From the NCBI RefSeq assembly GCF_902167145.1, contig NC_050105.1, forward strand, positions 114,717,898 through 114,781,897: a stretch of DNA of 64,000 nt, read 5' to 3'. Below are positions 12,069 to 23,596 of the stretch, in pieces; positions within the stretch are counted from its first letter, which is position 1; every line of letters starts with the position of its first letter. Under the pieces are notes generated by a model. The model was not told where the DNA came from and did no database searches. It was given only the letters and a program-made list of their open reading frames with translations. Made by a program: the position numbers and the translations under genes. This DNA comes from Zea mays (Eukaryota; Streptophyta; Magnoliopsida; Poales; Poaceae).

Positions 12069-12760
12069 TGTTGGGGGCCTCCTCAGCCAAAGGTCCTCAA
12101 AACATTAACTTGTTAGTTAGTTCTAAGTTTGTTCCAGGTATAACTGGGTAACTACCGAAGGACACCTTTGTTTGAAGATGGTGTATAGCCATTCAATTTG
12201 CAAAAAACGAAGTTATAGGCTTCGACTTAACAACATGAACGTTTGACAAAGGAACAGGCGAGGGCAGGCGAAATCTTTAAGAATTGATCAACAAGACTAT
12301 GAAAGTAAAAGACAAGAGTGCCCTTAGCAAGTTTCATAGTTCATATCTATAGGTCTATGGACATGATTATAATTTCACGAAGTTGTACCTCACGACTATA
12401 AATAGAGGAACAATGCCATGCATAGTGGGTGCTTTTTTACGGAGACGAATTGAATCTCTCTGTCTACGAAGCCATTTTGCCCTATTATATTCACACTGCT
12501 TTTTGTAAAGCTAATGGTATAACTGTAACTATTTTGTCAATAAAGAAATGAAGAAAAGTCTTATTCATACCTTTAATATGAGTTGTTCACTAATCTTTTA
12601 TGTTCTGACCCTTTCATTCATTCATTATTTATTTCACTAACCTTCTTTCCTTTAATTAATCTTCATAAGAAGGGTTAATTAAAGGGAGAAGAGGAAGGTT
12701 AATCCACTTGTGTTGCCTTGTTTTTGGTATCCCTCAGGAATCAAAAGCAAGTGACCAACA
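12069..12760 (+). repeat. 3' LTR of gypsy-1
   Basis: The segment starts with TGTTGGGGGCCTCCTCAGCC at 12069 and ends with GTGACCAACA at 12760, the TG...CA form of an LTR. It contains a TATA box (TATAAATA at 12397-12404). It lies directly after the internal region of gypsy-1. The next 5 bases are GGGTG, the expected target duplication, but the left partner is outside the window. The opening resembles the solo LTR at 36289-36916. Confidence 0.7.
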
Positions 12761-12779
12761 GGGTGAATAAGAACCAATT

Positions 12780-13930
12780 ATTTTTTCAAAGAGATCAACC
12801 TTGGCTTTCTTCCCGATTTAATCTCCAAGCGCTCGTAACCTTGGTTTTGTGCTTTTGACACCATTCTTTATAGCCTTCTCTCTTCTTGTTCAAGAATGAA
12901 TAAACCTCTTGTAACAGCTTAGATGGATCCTCTTCATCCTCATTTTCAATCTCACTATCACTCTCCTTGAATTGTACCTTACGGCACATGTCCATGAAGC
13001 ATGATGGAGTGTCGAAGAGCTAGGGATTCTTATTAATGTTGATGCTTGCAAGTGATTTATTCCTTGAAATCTTCTTGTCATCATCATCATAATCATCAGT
13101 TCATCATCATCTCCACTATCCTTGAGGCATCAAAATCTCATTCAATACAATACGCATGCCCCTTCTTGAATGACATCTTCTTGCCTTCCTTGTCATTCCT
13201 GTTTTATTTCTTTTCTTCATCATTCTGAGGGCACTCATCAATAAGATGTTCTTGTCTACCACACTCGCATCTTCTTCTATTTTATTTTCTTTATGTTGAA
13301 GTTTTTCTTCTTCTTGCACTATATCCCTTTTTCTTCATGAATTTTCCAAATGAACGCATGAAAAAGCCAATTCTTCATCTTCATCATTTGAGCTTGAGCA
13401 GTCATCTTCACTCAATCCTTCCTTATTCTTTCTCTTGCCCTTAGATCAGGTGATGGATTTGAATGACACATTCTTCCTTTTTCTTATCATCTTCTTTATC
13501 TTTCCCATCTCTTCCCATATTGACCACATCAATTAGTACTTGGGTTAGGGTTACTCCTTCAAAACACCTCACATAATCATGGTGACTAAAGTATCAAATC
13601 TTGGAGGCAAACATCTCAAAAACCAATGAGAAAAGTCCTCATCATCCACCATGTGCCCTAAGTTCCTTAGCGCATTTACAAAAACATTGAGCCTATAGAA
13701 CACTTCTAGCACACCCATCTTCTTGCATATTGAATATAAACAACTTTGCTTCTTTAATAGCAATGTGCTCTCAAATGAATTTTCAAGTCTTTTCCAAACA
13801 TCATGAGCAAATTTCAAATCATTGACTGACTCAAAGACCTTTGGATCAAGAGCTTCATAGATCATATTGACTTAATCATTTATTTGCACTTCTTATTATT
13901 CTCTTCATGTTGGGTTCTTAATATCTAGAA
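12780..13930 (-). pseudogene. Ty1/copia gag remnant
   Basis: The minus strand shows a copia-type gag. At 13569-13865 is the conserved region with FAHDVWKRLENSFE and LPPRFDTLVTMI. Near 13330 is FGKFMKKKG. Near 13230-13275 is a damaged zinc knuckle (CGRQEHLIDECP). Acidic, Lys-rich pieces follow down to 12795. Frameshifts occur between each block. No protease, integrase or RT follows on the minus strand, because the remnant runs into the gypsy-1 LTR. It is therefore a truncated copy. Confidence 0.65.
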
Positions 13931-16440
13931 TTACAAAAGAATCATTCATAACACCCAAAATTTATGGCTCGTGGTCTTTAAATGTCTATATATATATATA
14001 TATCCTATTTTCCCAGTAATCATATTTAGTTCAATTAAAGTGAGGTGGTTTGGCAAACTAATTAATTCTCATCTTTTTATCATAGGTTGTTAGGCATTAA
14101 AATAATGGGGTATGGGCTGTGATATGACTTATTAGGACCTAGATGTCTAGAGGGTGGGTGAATAACATATAAAATTATTTTATAAAACACATTTGTCACT
14201 AGAGCAAAGTTGATTGGTATAAACATGGTGCATAAGTGAATACTTGCTCTAGTTTTAGTTTACTGAAAGGAAGTCCCCTAAAAAATCTATTAGCTTGATC
14301 TTTAGTATATATTGAATAAAGAAAGCTACTCGGCTACTATCAATAAATACAAAGTATAGTCTACACAAAGCTAGTTGAGCAGAATATATACAACAAGTAG
14401 ATAGATGTATTTGCAATGGTAAGTTAAGAGTTCAAACCACATGGGTCAAAAGATGACACAAGATATATCCTCGAGGTTCGATTGTTTATCGGCAATATAC
14501 GTCCTTGTTGTAGCAAGTCTACGCTAGGTGGTTCACATACTAATTGGCATCACACATCAAGCCTACAATCATGCCCCATAAGAACCATATTAATAGGCAC
14601 TCCAACACTCTACTATTTCACTGTAGTTACTCTTTGCAAATCTCCCATAGGGAAAGAGAACAAGAGCTCCTTATAATGATGATCGGAGCCGGCAACAATC
14701 TCTAATAGCTTCTCAACAATGCCATTAACTTTTGGGTTGTCTAAAAGATGACAACCACCAATAGTAACAAGAGTAGAACCAGCCCAATCCGCTCAACTAG
14801 TGCCACGAGACACAACAGCTATATACTATGAACTAGGAGCTCTACAATCTCACCCAAAAGATGAACTACGAGATGCACGTGAATGGAGTGTATTTATCTA
14901 TCCCTATGAGGTGTTCTCAAGTGTAATAGGTGAAGGGATGCCAGCCAAGGCTAGCTAATGGGTCTATTTATAGATCCAATTCAAAATCCAATCGTTACCT
15001 CATGAAGGGCTTAAAATGGGGGCAGCATACATGTCTGGTGCACTGCGAGCTTCTACACCAAACACGTCTAGTGCCTTCCCAATGGCTATATTTCAAGCGA
15101 ATATAAACTAGTCATTAATTATGTCAGGTATTTGGTGCGATAATTGGATGTGCCACTCGACATTCTAGTGTGTGTTGGGTCCAAGTGTATATTTTACATG
15201 GTCTCTAAGTGCCCTATTTGATAGACTATAGAGCTGAAAAGCATGTTTGACATGCTCTCTAAGTGACATGTATAGTGGACCATCTAGTACTACACCGAAC
15301 ACATGTACTGCATAACATCAGACTCCACTATGCTAGGATAAAATTTTGCAATGTATATCGGTTGACTTTGTATCCGATGCACATGTCCTATTCATCACCG
15401 GACTTGTTCGGTGCTTTTAGAAAATTTGCAACTAAAGCATTTTCTCTTCTCCTCTTAAATGTGCTAGCTCTTACATGTCCACTAAACATATTAGAGCATA
15501 CTTAGCATTTTAAAGTGTTTTCAATAAATATATTTTCTTGCTCTCATGTGTCTCACTTAGGCCTATATGCAATACATATGATTTTAACACCTAGCGGCAC
15601 TAGATGACCGAGTTATCTAATTAGACTCCCCTCTTAATAGTATAACCATTTATCCTAAATTTGATCATGCACTCTTGTGTCTTAATCAGTCAAACAAAAT
15701 TCCCTAACTTATACCTTTGCCTTGAGCCCTGACATTTTATTTGTCTTCTTCCTCTTTTCCATGTTGAGCACTTGATCATCCTTTGTTGCCTTCACCATCC
15801 TTTTCATGGTTATCAATGTTGCTCAACCTTGGATATGGACTTAACCTATCTCAAGTGCAACACTAGTATATAGGTTAGTCCACTTAGTTATCTCAACTAC
15901 CAAAACTGTATATGGAGCTTTCACAAATGGGCACATGAAAGAGAAATAAAGAGATGCAACCAATAACTCAGATTTTAGAGGGCAACTTAGATTTATTTCT
16001 CACAAGGTCTAGGTCTTATAAGATCTAGAGTTTTCTTAGAAGGAAAACACTAATAGAGGTACTCACTCCCTTGACTGCAAATATCTAAATAGTTGTTATA
16101 GATTCTAGCTAAACAAAGAAAACTAAAACCTAGGAAACAAACACATTGTAAAAGAAGGCTAGCTTGGGGCAATATTCTTTTGTTTATAGTTCAATGTTAC
16201 ACATTTTAAGTTTGCCCTTAGATATTTCCCTAAACCACTAATATCAAGTGGTATAATGGACCAAGTTTAGATATGTGCATCCGACAGCTTGAAATCCTTC
16301 ATGAGAAATCTTTGTCTCAATGCAAGCCCTTTGATAATGCCACGTGTTTACCATAACTCTTCCATAGGTTTCGAGGCCCAAACCCAACAAAACATCCTCC
16401 CACAACTTTGAGGCCGAAGTTGCCAAACCTAGCTAGAGTG
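13931..16440. repeat. Repetitive, probably LTR-derived DNA without a gene
   Basis: A sentence-like motif common in grass repeats (GGACCTAGATGTCTAGAGGG then GGGTGAATA) occurs at about 14125-14165. The segment has only short, interrupted frames. It lies where the 5' LTR and leader of the minus-strand copia remnant would be expected, but I could not define LTR ends or a primer binding site. A short TA repeat is at 13986-14002. Confidence 0.35.
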
Positions 16441-16466
16441 GCATATCTGCTATGTTTCCTCCACGC

Positions 16467-16645
16467 AAGGATAGAAGCAACGGTGGGGCGGGTGGGGCTC
16501 GAGTCCCCCTACAGCTTCTGAGCCCATGGAGCCCTACTGAAGCTTGTCCTAAAATTTAAAATGCACACATTATAATGTAGAAAGGACACACATACTGTAG
16601 AAGTTTAGTTCAATCTCTCCTAAAAATTTTCTGGCTTCATCCCTG
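16467..16645. mobile_element. Possible hAT-type MITE
   Basis: The stretch opens with CAAGGATAGAAGCAAC and closes with TTCTGGCTTCATCCCTG, imperfect inverted ends of the sort seen in grass MITEs with CAGGGACGGAGCCAG termini. It includes GGGGCTCGAGTCCCCCTACA, typical of that family. The flanking 8 bp do not match, so the ends may be slightly wrong or the target duplication has decayed. Confidence 0.35.
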
Positions 16646-17304
16646 TTCTACGATCTCGACGCGCGTGACCACTTGTCCTCGATCACCTGGCACCAAGTTC
16701 TCATGCCTCGAGATGACTTAGTCATCCTCTATCTTGATTTGGTCAACACCATCTCCACATGTAGACTTACTCATATCGATATCCCCATGTGTCAGCCACT
16801 AGGTCTATCTTCCAGCCCTCGGTCTATCTTCCATCCCTCGGTCCATCGGCCCACGCCTCCATATCCATCTGTGGTTGCTCCTAGTCCATCAGCATGAACT
16901 CGTTTGTTCTTCTCAATTGTCATTGACCGCCGTCTCATCATTCAATATCTGCACATGAGAAAGCCAAGAGACATGTCGCACAATATCATACCCAGCATGC
17001 TAAGGTTAGTCGCAAACACTAAACATAGCTCGATCATCTCTTAGCATCATTCATCACTCATCACACACGGTCATATATCTATCATATGATCACAGTATCC
17101 AACCATTATTGAGGTACTTGCTCGTTAGCATTGCGCTAAGGAATTGTTAGATTCATTGCCAATAAGCCCAATATTACTGTTTTGTGCATGTGTACTCCAA
17201 CTCCAAAGTCCAAACCACACCAGAGGATTCACGAGTAAAAAGAATTTAATATATGAAGCAAATTGAAGAGAGGACCTTATTTATCAGAATTCCGAAATAA
17301 GACA
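16646..17304. other. Intergenic, no feature recognised
   Basis: There is no long frame and no repeat structure apart from a short duplicated GGTCTATCTTCCA(G/T)CCCTCGG phrase at about 16803-16842. Confidence 0.5.
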
Positions 17305-17374
17305 AGTAGTAGTAGTAGTAGTAGGAGGAGGAGGAGGAGGACGAGGACGACGACGAGGAGGAGTAATAATAATA
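17305..17374. repeat. Compound trinucleotide microsatellite
   Basis: Runs of (GTA)6, (GGA)5, mixed GAC/GAG triplets and (TAA)4 follow each other directly. The motifs shift stepwise, as in slippage-derived compound microsatellites. Confidence 0.85.
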
Positions 17375-19327
17375 ATTAAAAAATCAGGACACTGTCATAA
17401 ATCCTGAATTTTGACCCTTGACTCATCCGGCAATGCGTGCTACTGCCTAGCTAGTGGCAGTATATAAACATAAAAAAAATATGATGTAGGCATGCAGCGG
17501 TACACAAGTTGGTAGTAGCTACTACTACAGTACAGCGAGCATATATATGGGGCATGGACCACAGCAGTTTGGTCGGTTGGGATCTCGTTGTACGAACGAC
17601 GTCCCACGTTAGCGTGCGCCCCGGCCGGCCGGCCCGGCATGCCCCCTCACGCACCATGCATGTCAATGCTGTTCAGCCGCTCCCGCTCAGGTCAAAGGAC
17701 ACATGCATATATATATATATATGCATTGATGGCCCTGCTATATGTATAATGTTTTATATATACTGTATATTCTAATAATTTGATCGATCTTAGAGCTAGC
17801 TAGATCGAGAGGGTGGGGATTTGATTAATCAAGCCTGTGATCAACGACGGAGATACGATGTGACAGGTGGTGAGATACTGTTTTATTCGTGACTAATTGT
17901 ATCATACTTTGCTTAAGGTTAGTTGTCCGAATTGAAGAACTAATCTTAGACAAAAAAATTATACAAAGTGTGTCAAGTTAGACAGTAAACCAAATATATC
18001 ATGAATACATCGATATATACATGGAGAGCTGAGCAACCGGCGGATCACGAAACAGTTTTGGCAGTTGCATCAGGTTGGATACGTACATATCAGACGGAAC
18101 GACGACGACGGCGGCGATTGAGACGACGGCGGCGATTGAGACGACGACGGATTGTCGATCGACGATTTCTTTCACTGACAAGTGACACGAGCCTGTAGTG
18201 GATCGTGAGATGCGTGTGTGTGATGGCGAAGATCTCGCGGCCGGCCAGGCCCAGCCGCCGACCGGACAAGGGCACAAGCCTGCATGCTGCATCTCTGGCA
18301 TGCATGGCTGCTGATCCACACCGTATATATACCGGTGGACGATATCGTATGATCCTCTCGTCATGTGCCGGCAGATCGATCCACGCAACTACTCCTCCGG
18401 CCGGGGGAATTTAAAGCCCCTGGCGTACCGGAAAACGATCCGTGTCTGGACGCTGCTCCCAGCAGTCCCAGCAGACATGAGCATCCCCGGCCCCTGCATG
18501 CATGCACCCTTGCTCGCGATCGTCATCGTAGACTCGTAGTCATAGCTAGTAATGGCGGCGGTTGCTTGCACCTGCAGCTGCTGCTGGACCCGCCACGAGC
18601 CCACGACGAAGCAAGCACCCACCCACTGCACGCTGCTGCCCATTTGGCCGTGGCCGAGCGAGGTTCGTTATGGCGGGTACGCCCTTGACGGTGCCCAACA
18701 AGCATGCATGCATGCATGCGAGCACGCACGCACGTTCCTTGTGTGGCGGCTTGTTTAATGTGCCTCGAGCTGCATGCGTCCTACGTCGTCGTCGTTGCCG
18801 TGGTCGGTGTAGCGCGTCACGCATTCGTTCGCGCCTTCCTTGCTCTGTGCGGCCTCGTTGACGACGGTCGACGATGCATGGCATGCATGCCGGCCTGTGA
18901 CGACGACAGGCGGGCGGCCGGGCGGACGTCGTGTGGCCCTGGTGCCTGGTCGGACGTACTGCCGGCCGCCCGCCTGCACCTGCATGGCCGCATCGACGAC
19001 CCAACGGCCGGCCGGTTCACATGCGCGCCGCCCACGATCGACAAACCGGCCATGCATGCATGCATATGAAGACGTCGTCGTACCGCCGGTCAGCCATTTT
19101 TTACTAGCCAAAGAAGTACGTTCGAATACGAATTTGTCCTGTTGACGCGATTTGATCTCGGACAAATATAACGCGTCACCAATGTTTTCGAATTGGTTCG
19201 AAATCACCTTTTCTTTTATTGAAAAAAAGATAATGGCAAAGGAGAAGAAGACAGATGATTTGACTTACCTGAGCATGAAGACTCCAAGCGAAGATCGAAC
19301 TCATATGTATGAAATCATGTCATTCTA
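17375..19327. other. GC-rich unannotated stretch with many CATGCATG motifs
   Basis: From about 17.45 to 19.1 kb the sequence is GC-rich and gene-like in base content, yet no frame on either strand has a recognisable protein. CATGCA/TGCATG palindromes occur in about ten clusters (for example 17655, 17703, 18295, 18496, 18703-18720, 18880, 19050-19068). Short frames overlap on both strands and look like by-products of high GC. It may hold a non-coding transcript or regulatory DNA. Nothing can be named. Confidence 0.4.
18099..18165. repeat. Small tandem repeat, about three GACGACGGCGGCGATTGA units
   Basis: Units of about 18-21 bp repeat in direct orientation with minor length changes. They encode Arg-rich peptides in one frame, but there is no supporting gene. 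Confidence 0.75.
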
Positions 19328-19679
19328 TCTCTACTAACTATTAAGGGGACATTGTAGACTTCCCCTGTCGCATCCCCTCCCGCCCGCGGATAACACCCCC
19401 CCCCCCCCGCCGCGATTCCCCTAACGGTCGCGGATCAAGCGCACGTTGACTGGACTGCCCCCGCCGCCGCGATTCCCCTCACGCCCTCAGATCACGCCCG
19501 CCCCCCGCGCTGTGATTCCCCAACCGCCCGCGGATCACGCGCACGACCGCCCCCTCCTGCCGCGATTCCCCAACCGCCCGCGGCTAATCCCCCGCTACGC
19601 CCACGACGAATCCCCCGCTACGCCCGCGACGAATCCCCGCTACGCCCGCTCTCAACAACCCCCGCCTCCATCGTCGTGC

Positions 19680-20037
19680 TTCTCGGTCATGAAAACAAAC
19701 CGCAGCGCCCGACTCCAGGCGCGGTTCCCTCCGCGCGAGCTCCCTCGACGCGTCGGCGGCAGTGACGATGACAGTGAACGGGTCTGCAGGGGCCGCGGTG
19801 GAGAGGAAGGAGAAGGTGGAGGAGGATAAGGACAACAAGGGACTGCCGGTGAAGGAGGAGCAGGAGAGGGGGTGGAGGTCCTCTACGACGACGGCTTCGG
19901 CTCCGTGACCGTCAAGGACTACTTCACGGCGGCCAAGGTCCTGTGCCGGGACGACGGTGGGCCGCCGCGCTGGTTCTCTCCCGTCGAGTGTGGCCACCCG
20001 GCCGTGGACCAAGCGCCGCTGCTGCTCTTCTTTCCAG
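19680..20037 (+). pseudogene. Captured exon: phytyl ester synthase / DGAT (PES)-like acyltransferase fragment
   Basis: The part at 19872-20037 reads EVLYDDGFGSVTVKDYF, then DDGGPPRWFSPVE, then a hydrophobic LLLFFPG just before a GT donor at 20038. This matches the start of the alpha/beta-hydrolase part of plastid phytyl ester synthases (esterase/lipase/thioesterase acyltransferases), where a conserved PG is followed by the rest of the hydrolase fold. An acidic/Lys-rich stretch upstream (19770-19865) is in another frame, so a frameshift lies near 19868. Only the first exon is present. The catalytic serine region is absent. Confidence 0.65.
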
Positions 20038-20165
20038 GTGCGTGCGTCTCTTCAGCTGGCCAAAATAAATCATCCCAATGCTTGTCTCTGAAGGGCAGCA
20101 CGTAGCTGGAGGTGCCGGGCAAATGGAGGAATCATTCTGGTTTGGTTTCCCTTCTGTTTCTGTAC

Positions 20166-20337
20166 ATGGATGACGACGACGTGTCTCCCGACGCCTCCCC
20201 GTCACTGGCACACCTTGGCATCGATCCTCGAATCTCTACCCCCACACCCACACCTCCTCGCTGCCGAACCAGCCCCGATTTGCCACCATGGACGTCGATG
20301 ACGTGTCACCCGATGCCTCCCTGTCACTGGCACACCC
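20166..20337 (+). repeat. Direct duplication of about 50 bp, 122 bp apart
   Basis: Copies at 20166-20215 and 20288-20337 both start with ATGGA and encode a DDVSPDAS.SLAH peptide. The second is continuous with the PEX10-like exon. The first is followed by unrelated Pro/Thr-rich sequence. Confidence 0.75.
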
Positions 20338-20500
20338 AGGCGACGCGAGCCCTAGCTCCGACACTAGGAACAATCTGCTCGCTCAGCCACAGAGGTTCCC
20401 AGGGCGGCGTCGCCGAAGATCATGCGGATGACGGAGAAGGATGACAGCTACGTAGCCCATGTCACAGAGGCATGCCACGACGCGTTTCGACACCTCTTTG
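20288..20500 (+). pseudogene. PEX10: Captured exon: PEX10-like (peroxisome biogenesis RING protein) first exon
   Basis: The exon starts with ATG at 20288 and contains PSSDTRN and QRFP. After a frameshift near 20400 it gives KIMRMTEKDDSYVAHVTEAC and DAFRHLFG, followed by a GT donor at 20501. These segments match the N-terminal region of plant PEX10, whose RING domain is encoded by later exons that are not present here. PEX10 ubiquitinates the import receptor PEX5 at the peroxisome membrane. This fragment cannot do so. Confidence 0.65.
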
Positions 20501-20849
20501 GTACGCGAGCACTCTCCGGTTTGCCTAAAATTAGCTTCCCCTTGTGGAGTTGACTATGATTCAAGGTGCTTTGTTCTGTAACAATTACCTGTATACGTCT
20601 CCATTCCACACTCTGTTGTGGTTTCCTCCTTTCCCACCGATTTTTTTTGTTTCTCTCACCTGGTTTTTTGAGTTTTAGTATGTTCATTATCAGAAACTAT
20701 TGGAGACACAAAAATAGAGATCCATGTTTATTTTGTTGACTCGAGAGTCATTGGGTTATTAATTAACTTTTAAGGTCTTGAATCAGTTAAGATGTGGATG
20801 TGGGGTATGAATGTGATTTTTTTTATCGTGTTACTTCAACAGCTACGGT

Positions 20850-21730
20850 TTGCAAGACCTTACTGATTCTTTATCTCAATCAGTTTGACATCTACACATG
20901 GTCGTGGTATAGGGTGTACAGGAAGCAATTCAAATCAGTTGTGTTGGTTATCCGACGAAGAGGACATTAAGATGAGTTCATTGATCGGTTTGGAATGCTT
21001 GCACCAGACCTTGACGACAGGTATAATGCTCTAGCTGTTGAATTTAAGTAGATCATGTAAATAGGTTTGGAACTCTCAAGTGAGATATGTATATTAGTTA
21101 CACTGGTTTTTCTGCATGACGGTTAAAGTGGGCTTAATGCATTTGCAACGATGAGAAGGCCACCTGCAGTGATATGTGATAGAATGGTATTGAAAGGGTA
21201 TCAGGTAGCCTATGATCTTTTTCATATACAGAACTTTGTTTTTCAAGATATTTTTTCAATACCTCAAATTAGTTATATATATCAGATAGGGAAATACTCT
21301 CCTCGAGTTGGTTTGCTAGAAATACTCTCCTCCACTATGTAGGCCACTGATTTGTTTTGTCAATTATCCTTTGCTTTGTCAATCGATTATGCGAAGACAT
21401 ATCTGATTGGCCACATGAATTTGGTTTGGTAGAATCACCATAAAATATATGGTGTTCGTCTATGCCTATTAGGTAGTAAGCATTTTATTACACTATACTC
21501 TTCTCATTCAGATCTGAACATTTTGCAGTTGCAAAGGGAATCTCAATTAAAAGGATTGACGAGCTTAAGTTTCTTTGTGAACCAGGTATTTTCTTAACAA
21601 TTTCATTTGACCCATATGTCATCCCTAACTACACTCATCCTAGAGTGTTTACTGAAAGCGAGCTACTATTGAAAAGGGAGTGTCTGATGCCTCTAGGGAT
21701 GTAGATTCTAAGGAAACTCATGATCGTGTG
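20850..21730 (+). pseudogene. Captured exon-like fragments of unidentified gene(s)
   Basis: Short open blocks with codon-like content are separated by T-rich intron-like sequence. They lie at 20915-21020 (FIDRFGMLAPDLDDR), 21140-21206 (TMRRPPAVICDRMVLKGYQ), 21535-21587 (KGISIKRIDELKFLCEPG) and 21650-21750 (SDASRDVDSKETHDRVQEGE). Splice-like borders flank some of them. I do not recognise the parent gene. Confidence 0.4.
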
Positions 21731-22420
21731 CAAGAAGGTGAAAACAAGGTTGGCATGTCATTTCTGTTTTATTTTTGTCTTCCTATTCACCTTTTCTTTT
21801 GTTGATTACTCTTACATCTAAATCCTTGAAATTTCTTTTTGTGTGAATTTTCTGTGGTTAAACACCGAGCATGCTTTATGTGTTATGTTTACTGCTATTT
21901 TTTTCCTTGTGTGAGATTCCAGTAATAGTAGTGGTATGGTAGATGTTCAAAAGCTCCTCATTTTTATTCTCTGTCCATGTTAATTTTAAGTGAGTATGTA
22001 ACTATATTACATCAGTAATGAGTCGTGAAAATTTGTGGTTGAGTTCCCCTTATCACTATTCGGTGATTATAGTCTCTTGATATAACAACTTTCGATAGCT
22101 GTTAGAGTGCCATGGAATGAAAAAAGAGAGACCAAATATTATGTCAATCACTGTGTGCTGTGAATTCTCTGTACATTGAATTTCATTTACTGGTTCTCTC
22201 TCGTTGCCCCTTCTTTTTTTGTTTGGGTGAGGGATAAGCTTCAAGAGTTTTATCTTTTGTCTGGAAATGATGTTTACTTTTATTATCAAATATTATGTCA
22301 ATCACTGTGTGTTGTGCCCTGTGTTGTAGTTTTTTACATGTGCCATGAATTTTTATGCATTTCCTAAAACAGCCTTCCCTTTACCTCCTACGTATGATCC
22401 CTTTATTATTTTCCTTTCAG

Positions 22421-22833
22421 GTTTTCTCGGCTTTTGGGTATTTTCATAAAATAGCCACCTTTGAAAAGGTTGCAGGTTTTCAGGTCAGGTTAAAGTTACT
22501 TGCTTCAGATACTTAGTAATTTTGAAATGAACATCAAGAGCCTTATCTTATTCTTTCTGGCAGGCATTGATCTAGTACACTGATGCGGCTACTGCTTCAG
22601 CTGCTAGAGAATCCTTAGATGGAAGGAGCATCCCAAGGTGACATTGTGTGGCCTTCCCTTTGTCATCCATTCTTGTTGTTTGTTGTACTTTCTTATGCTT
22701 GTTATAAATTGAATTTTCCTTTGGACCTTTATCGTAGTTACTTGCTTCTGGAGCATGTAACATCCTGCTGTCTGTGAATTTCTTTTTCTGCACATAAGGA
22801 TTTGAACATCAAGTTTCAGTCGAACCACAGCAG
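22421..22833 (+). pseudogene. Captured exons: polypyrimidine tract-binding protein (PTB)-like RRM fragment
   Basis: Three exons with GT-AG borders are seen: 22421-22483 (VFSAFGYFHKIATFEKVAGF), 22564-22637 (DAATASAARESLDGRSIP) and 22738-22833 (SAHKDLNIKFQSNHS). Together they match the second RNA-recognition motif of plant PTB proteins, which regulate alternative splicing in the nucleus. Two in-frame stops (TAG in exon 2, TGA in exon 3) interrupt it; the TGA could come from a CGA by C-to-T change. Introns are kept, which shows capture from genomic DNA and not from mRNA. Confidence 0.75.
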
Positions 22834-23386
22834 GTAATGCCCATAATTTATTTTCATGGAGTTATTCATTATTATTTTTGATGTAAGATCCATCCTTTTG
22901 TCACATGTTCTCTTAAGTTTGATCATTCACTACTTTATGGTGTTCTTGGATAGAAGTGCTTGGAAAGAACCTACCCACGTGCCCAAACCGTGATTAGGCT
23001 TTTTTCTTTTTAGTGCTCTCAAAAGCTTTTCCCCTCCGCTTTGTTTGTCTTTCTCTTTTTGGTGACTTCTTGTTGGTTTTCAACTCCAGCCTACCCCAAC
23101 TTGCTTTGGGGTTATGTTGATGTTGGTGTTGTCATTTAAGCATCTCTATCTATCCCAGTCCCCACTTACGTGGGAGCCTCTTGCACTGGGTCTGCCCTTT
23201 TTTATCTATTCCAATAACTAATTATTGTGGAGTAACCATTTGATTTGTTTTTCAACTTCATTCTTCATTGTCTGATTTAAATTAAACTTAAATGGGCATG
23301 CTGGTTACTAATGTTTTATTTCATTATTCTTTACCATAGTTTCCTCTTATAATGGATAATATCTGATGTTATGTTTCTTTCACCAG

Positions 23387-23596
23387 TGGAAATTTGCTCA
23401 TGTTGCATTCAGTAAGCCAGAATACCTCCAAGATTCAGATATTGTAATGAACAGATTCCATGTGAGATACGTTTTCCTTTTGGCGAAAGAATCCTTTCGC
23501 AAGAACATTCATTGTAACATTGAAGGTTGGGAACAACACCTTGGATTAGAGCATACAGCCACTACCCCAAAAATGTCCTACTTAGGCAACAACCAG
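23387..23596 (+). pseudogene. Captured exon of unidentified gene (70 codons, open)
   Basis: A 210 bp open block sits between an AG acceptor (CTTTCACCAG) and a GT donor (AACCAG|GT). It starts with WKFAHVAFSKPEYLQDSD and ends with MSYLGNNQ. The length is a multiple of three and there is no internal stop, so it looks like a real captured exon. I do not recognise the gene. Confidence 0.5.

Larger units (their letters stand above)
4897..12760 (+). mobile_element. Decayed Ty3/gypsy element of the Tat lineage (gypsy-1), 3' part
   Basis: The order is protease, reverse transcriptase, RNase H, part of integrase, a long region with an antisense ORF, and an LTR at 12069-12760. An antisense gene between pol and the 3' LTR is known from Grande-type Tat elements, which supports that lineage. 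CACTA-1 is inserted at its gag/protease border, so the 5' LTR and gag lie to the left of the window. Many stops and frameshifts show it is old and inactive. Confidence 0.75.

Noticed and set aside
18365..19207. Many overlapping frames of 80-150 codons on both strands
   Set aside because: They overlap in all phases in GC-rich, TGCATG-rich DNA, have no recognisable domains and are expected from composition alone.
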